A DNA stretch of 64,000 nucleotides from Diogma glabrata (taxonomy: Eukaryota > Arthropoda > Insecta > Diptera > Cylindrotomidae): contig OY856186.1 in the NCBI GenBank assembly GCA_963693315.1, forward strand, positions 130,431,143 through 130,495,142. The letters are read 5' to 3'. The notes below the pieces were generated by a model. The model saw nothing but the letters and a program-made list of their open reading frames with translations. It made no database searches and was not told the DNA's origin. Position 1 is the first letter of the stretch. Each line of letters begins with the position of its first letter. Below are positions 60,104 through 64,000 of the stretch, piece after piece. The translations under genes and the position numbers were made by a program.

Positions 60104-60319
60104 TTATCCCTATATCCCCAGTCCTTCCATTTTCCTCATCTCCTTCCTTTATAGTTGACATGGTATCTTCGGATATTCAAAGAGTCTAAATAATGAATAT
60201 TTCATATTTAGTGTGCTAAACATGTCCAACTAATTAATAAAAAAAATCATCTCAGATTCATAACTCATTTTTGACAAAAAAGCAAATTACCACCTTTATG
60301 CTTAGCACGGCAGCGTAGA

Positions 60320-63300
60320 TCAAAATGTAACTCGAATGTGACCGCTAATTAAAAAAACCTTTACAAATTCATCTATAAACAAAAAATTAGTTTACAGTTT
60401 AAAGCCTAGCTTACCATTCTGTATTCTTTATTTAAGTGAACAAATCTTTTTATGTCATGAAATTTATTTCACGGAAAAATTTGATAAAAAAATATGAAAA
60501 AAATAGGAAAATGTTCAGAGCGAAAGAATAACTTGAAAATTTGAAACGTAACGTTGAAGCAAACTAAATGAATTTACGTACAAAGATAAATATAGCAACA
60601 AAACCTGACAAGCTGATGGAAAGTAACACTTTTATGAGAATTCAAAATCACGTATGATAGTTTAAACTTTATGACGATGTTGATGATGATAAGCGTAACA
60701 ATTTTTGTTATTTATTTACGATCTTTGAGTTTTGGTTAGTGTTATGAAAGTCCAAATGAAGTTTTTAAACTTTTTTGTTTGTTAAAGGCTTGTATTCATT
60801 TTAATTTAAATATTTTTCATACACTACAGTGTTTAAACAAAATATAAAACCAAACATAGAACAAGCAACATCTTAAATCAGAAAGCTTCTTTATTGTTTT
60901 ATGTATTGTAATTGTATTTGTACTTTATTGTTTTATGTATTGTAAATTGCACATTATATATTTATTATTATATATTTATTATTATATATTTATTATTATA
61001 TATTTATTATTATATATTTATTATTTATTTATTATATATTTGAAAAAATACCGAACAACTAATATGTTCGAACTGCATTTAAATAGACTGATTTAAAATC
61101 TCTGGGAGTGTTGGAAACTTTAAACTACAACTACTAAACAAATGCAATGATGGCGTACAAATGTTCATAAAAAAGCGTTGATATATATTGTGGATTTTAT
61201 AGACAATTCAACTCACTAAATAAAGTTTCGATAAGGTACAATAAAAACGCTTCATTTGCTATTTTTTAACAAATCAAAACGAATTGTATCGATTATTTTT
61301 CTCTGGTGGGAAGGAACAGCGAATATTTTCGGCCTACTTAATATATTAATTTAAAACAAAAATTCACATACAAAATTATGTGAAAATTGTAATGAATAGC
61401 CTGGGACAACGCCTGAACGTGTATTATAATCTCTGATTCATTAGTTGTCATTTTGATTAACATATGTAGCTCGTAATAGTTTCTCATCCATCCACCATCG
61501 ATAGTCATATTTGCTTATATTCTCCGTAACCCATAGTTTTTTATATATAAACATTAATATTTAATTTTACAACCCCCTAGTATTGATTCATACTACGTTT
61601 CCTTCCGCTTTGTTTCACCGTGCTACCTGAATTTGGATTCTCTAAACACTAACCGTATTTAAGCAACGAAGTTTTCAAACCTCAAAACAGCTGTGCGTAT
61701 TTGTCCAATCGTCACAATAAAGGAATTGATGTCCCACCATTCGTTAAGCATTCGATTTCCTGTATGGGTATTCTTATCAAATTGTCTTTCCGTTATGGAT
61801 CTGAATTTCACTGTAATACTGTTGTAGATTGTTGTTTCGCGATACATAAACATTCTAAAAATCGATTAAACTTACGTTTAATTCACATTAAATCATTGAT
61901 AATTCTTATTAATGTGCCAGAAATAATTGGTTTCGCAAAATTATTTTTGTAATGTTAAGTATTACAACATAACAAACAGTTTGGTTTCAACAAAGAAAAA
62001 GGTCCTAACATTTATTTACGTGATGTAAATTAATTTCCTTGCATCAGAAATTCTTTGTTTGAATTTTTCGATTTCAAAATTTTGGCTACATAAGGAACGA
62101 CTATACAATTCTTCCCCTCTTAGTTGAATTTACGGTTCACACAGTACTCGGCAGTCTATTACATTTGTTTTTTTGGTGTTTGGATGTCTGTCAGTCTTTC
62201 ATCATACAATTGGATATTTGGATTTTTCTTTTTGAGAAGTTTTTTTGGACGCCCGCAGTTATCAACAATGGAAGTAAAATCACCATGTAAATGACGATTG
62301 TGAGTTTTTGTGATACGTATTTTTTTTTCTGTTTGATGGACGGCTGATCCTGCATTTCGCGAAACTGTGCAAATTGGTTAAAAATATCTCGTCGAATTTT
62401 TGGGCACGGTCAACATTTTGGAAAAGCACGAAAAGATTAGTAAAGGTACCAATAAAAAAAATTATAAAACCATAATAAATTATTAGAAACTTGCACAATT
62501 AGTTTAAAGAACTAGATTTCTGTTCTTGTTCTAAATAATTATTACCGTGTTTAGGTAAATGGTGTCGTCATTTTTATTCAATTATTGAGCTTTAGTCTAG
62601 TGAATATTTTAAAATATATTAAACATAAATATCAGAAAATATATTATCTGTAACTGTAAATCGTAAGAATGTGCGGGACTGACATGATCAGTTTAAATAA
62701 TTATTACACGGTAATAGATTAAATAATTAAATAATTGTTACCGTGTTTAGTTAAATTGTGTCGTCAGTGTTATTAAATTATGAAACTGTAATTTAAAGAA
62801 TAGCTCCAATATATCTTAAATAAAAATACACAGTTAAAAAAAAATTGAATATGTAAAGCAAATTGCTACACATGTAGGTCCTACGGAAGTTTCCATTACA
62901 AAACAATACAAAGCTTGCTATATAAAGTTAAACTAATGCTTTTTGCATCAATATTTAACAGAGTACTTGGAGTAAAATAAAAAAGCTTGTTGTTTGTTAA
63001 TGTTTGCAAATGTTTGTTATTTGCATTAAATAAATTACTCGCAACATTTTTGTTAGTATGACATTTTAATGCAAATTGCATCATAATTTCGAGATACTCT
63101 GATTATTACGCACCTGCCTAAATTAATCAAATTAAAATAAAAAAATTACAACGGAAAAAATTAAAACATACATACCACCTTAATCACTACTATTATAGAC
63201 TTTCAGCTGAGAAGCGATAACTAAAATATACATGAAACGATTTTAACTATATATTTCTAAAATGGATAATACTCTAGTGAATTTTAAAATTTCATTAATG

Positions 63301-64000
63301 TATTAAATTGTAGCAAGGTGCATTAAAACTTCTAGCTGTTCTATAGAAATAAATTATGATGCAAGAGTTGTTTTAAATTTTATAGAAATGCATTGAAATT
63401 AGGTTTAATGCAACATTTACTTTACAATTCAATAATAACCTGCAACGCATAGCTCCTATTGCAATACTTGCTTTAAATATTGCAGATGCTTTTTCAACTG
63501 TGTAGTTGAATGTAATTAGTATCAAAACTAAGAACTTGTGTTGTTTTGGGTTGTGTATAAACTCGGGATGAATGCCCTAATTTTATTCGATGGTTAATAC
63601 AATTGGTACCTGTCGTCTCATTAAATTAATTTATGTAGACTTGATATGAGTTACCGTTCCATTAAACCACAGGAAAGAAAAATATCTTCTGTGGAGTGTA
63701 ATTGATGATTAGTATAAAACGAAAATTTCCTTCTGGTGAGGTCCTGATGTGCGAGCTGAATTAATCACCGCTAAACAAGTTGCCAATGCAATTACCAACA
63801 ACTTTGACAGAAAATTTATCAAATGAAGCTGCGAGTTCTATTAAGGAATCATAAACTTGCAATCACTCTAAATTAACGTAAAAAGAAACAACGAGCTCCA
63901 GTGTTGCATTTTTAAATTATAAACAAACTGTATGTAAACATACGTGAATAATGCTAACAGCTTTAATAAAGTTTAATAATAGCTTGTTTTTCTGCTGCAA
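60320..64000. other. Long AT-rich non-coding stretch with short repeats
   Basis: No gene recognised. 60890-60950 has a duplicated CTTTATTGTTTTATGTATTG; 60955-61040 is a (TATATATTTATTAT)n tract; ATTGTTACCGTGTTTAG...GTGTCGTCA occurs at 62540-62575 and 62735-62765, a diverged ~197-bp spaced duplication. Confidence 0.5.

Larger units (their letters stand above)
57128..60235 (+). mobile_element. Third LINE, Jockey/CR1-group ORF2 only, inactive
   Basis: Endonuclease, RT and C-terminal region are in order but in four frames. ORF1 is not seen. The 3' region ends at an A-rich stretch near 60235. Clade not resolved; proteins of this type are usually annotated as jockey- or BS-like pol. Confidence 0.85.
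56340..60313. mobile_element. Degenerate inverted-repeat element containing a LINE
   Basis: CTGCCGTGCTAAGCACAGAA (56341 on) and its inverted counterpart ending GCTTAGCACGGCAGC (60299-60313) are about 33-bp termini with roughly eight differences, with weaker similarity continuing inward (TTGTATTTTTGACA / TTGCTTTTTTGTCA). The interior is filled by the LINE at 57.1-60.2 kb. No transposase or clear target duplication is seen; superfamily unknown. Confidence 0.55.

Overview
The window looks like a transposon graveyard from a very AT-rich animal genome, most likely an insect. It carries CR1/Jockey-group and RTE LINEs, Penelope-like elements (PLEs) with GIY-YIG endonucleases, Ty3/gypsy remnants, hAT and pogo-type DNA transposons, Helentron-like non-autonomous elements, a Crypton-type tyrosine recombinase and long (TA)n/(CATA)n microsatellites. 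I recognise no host protein-coding gene, tRNA or rRNA. There are no prokaryotic operons.

Layout. 0.8-1.85 kb: microsatellites. 1.85-6.4 kb: the best preserved element, a two-ORF LINE (PHD/coiled-coil ORF1 with one in-frame stop near its end; intact endonuclease-RT ORF2). 6.6-7.7 kb: 5'-truncated PLE ending in a hammerhead-ribozyme-like motif. 10.39-14.52 kb: a Helentron-like (HINE) element, reverse orientation, split by a head-to-head pair of PLE copies (10.70-13.43 kb), each ending in a hammerhead-like motif. 17.5-18.85 kb: internally deleted gypsy element. 20.4-23.5 kb: pogo-type MITE, tandem-repeat family member, hAT terminus, PLE terminus with a third hammerhead-like motif, and a 910-bp foldback element. 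23.8-27.1 kb: a hAT element with an exact 8-bp target duplication, inserted into the C-terminal domain of an older hAT transposase. 28.6-28.9 kb: palindromic PLE terminus pair. 29.3-31.1 kb: second HINE copy with three internal ~330-bp units. 33.2-36.4 kb: broken RTE LINE. 37.6-42.2 kb: two head-to-tail copies of a ~2-2.5 kb non-coding composite repeat, each with a ~285-bp array. 45.2-46.2 kb: ~255-bp tandem array. 48.5-52.85 kb: reverse-strand gypsy element lacking its RT palm and interrupted by a 1.75-kb tyrosine-recombinase element. 56.0-60.3 kb: RTE relic next to a degenerate inverted-repeat element that contains a third LINE whose endonuclease active site is mutated.

How they fit together. 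Most elements are broken and nested, so relative ages can be read: gypsy before YR element, HINE before PLE pair, old hAT before young hAT. The items most worth follow-up are the Crypton-like recombinase (predicted 62-nt intron, one stop codon, palindromic flanks, matching direct and inverted repeats), the hammerhead-like motifs in the PLE ends, and the HINE family. All calls come from reading the sequence; no alignment, folding or database search was run.
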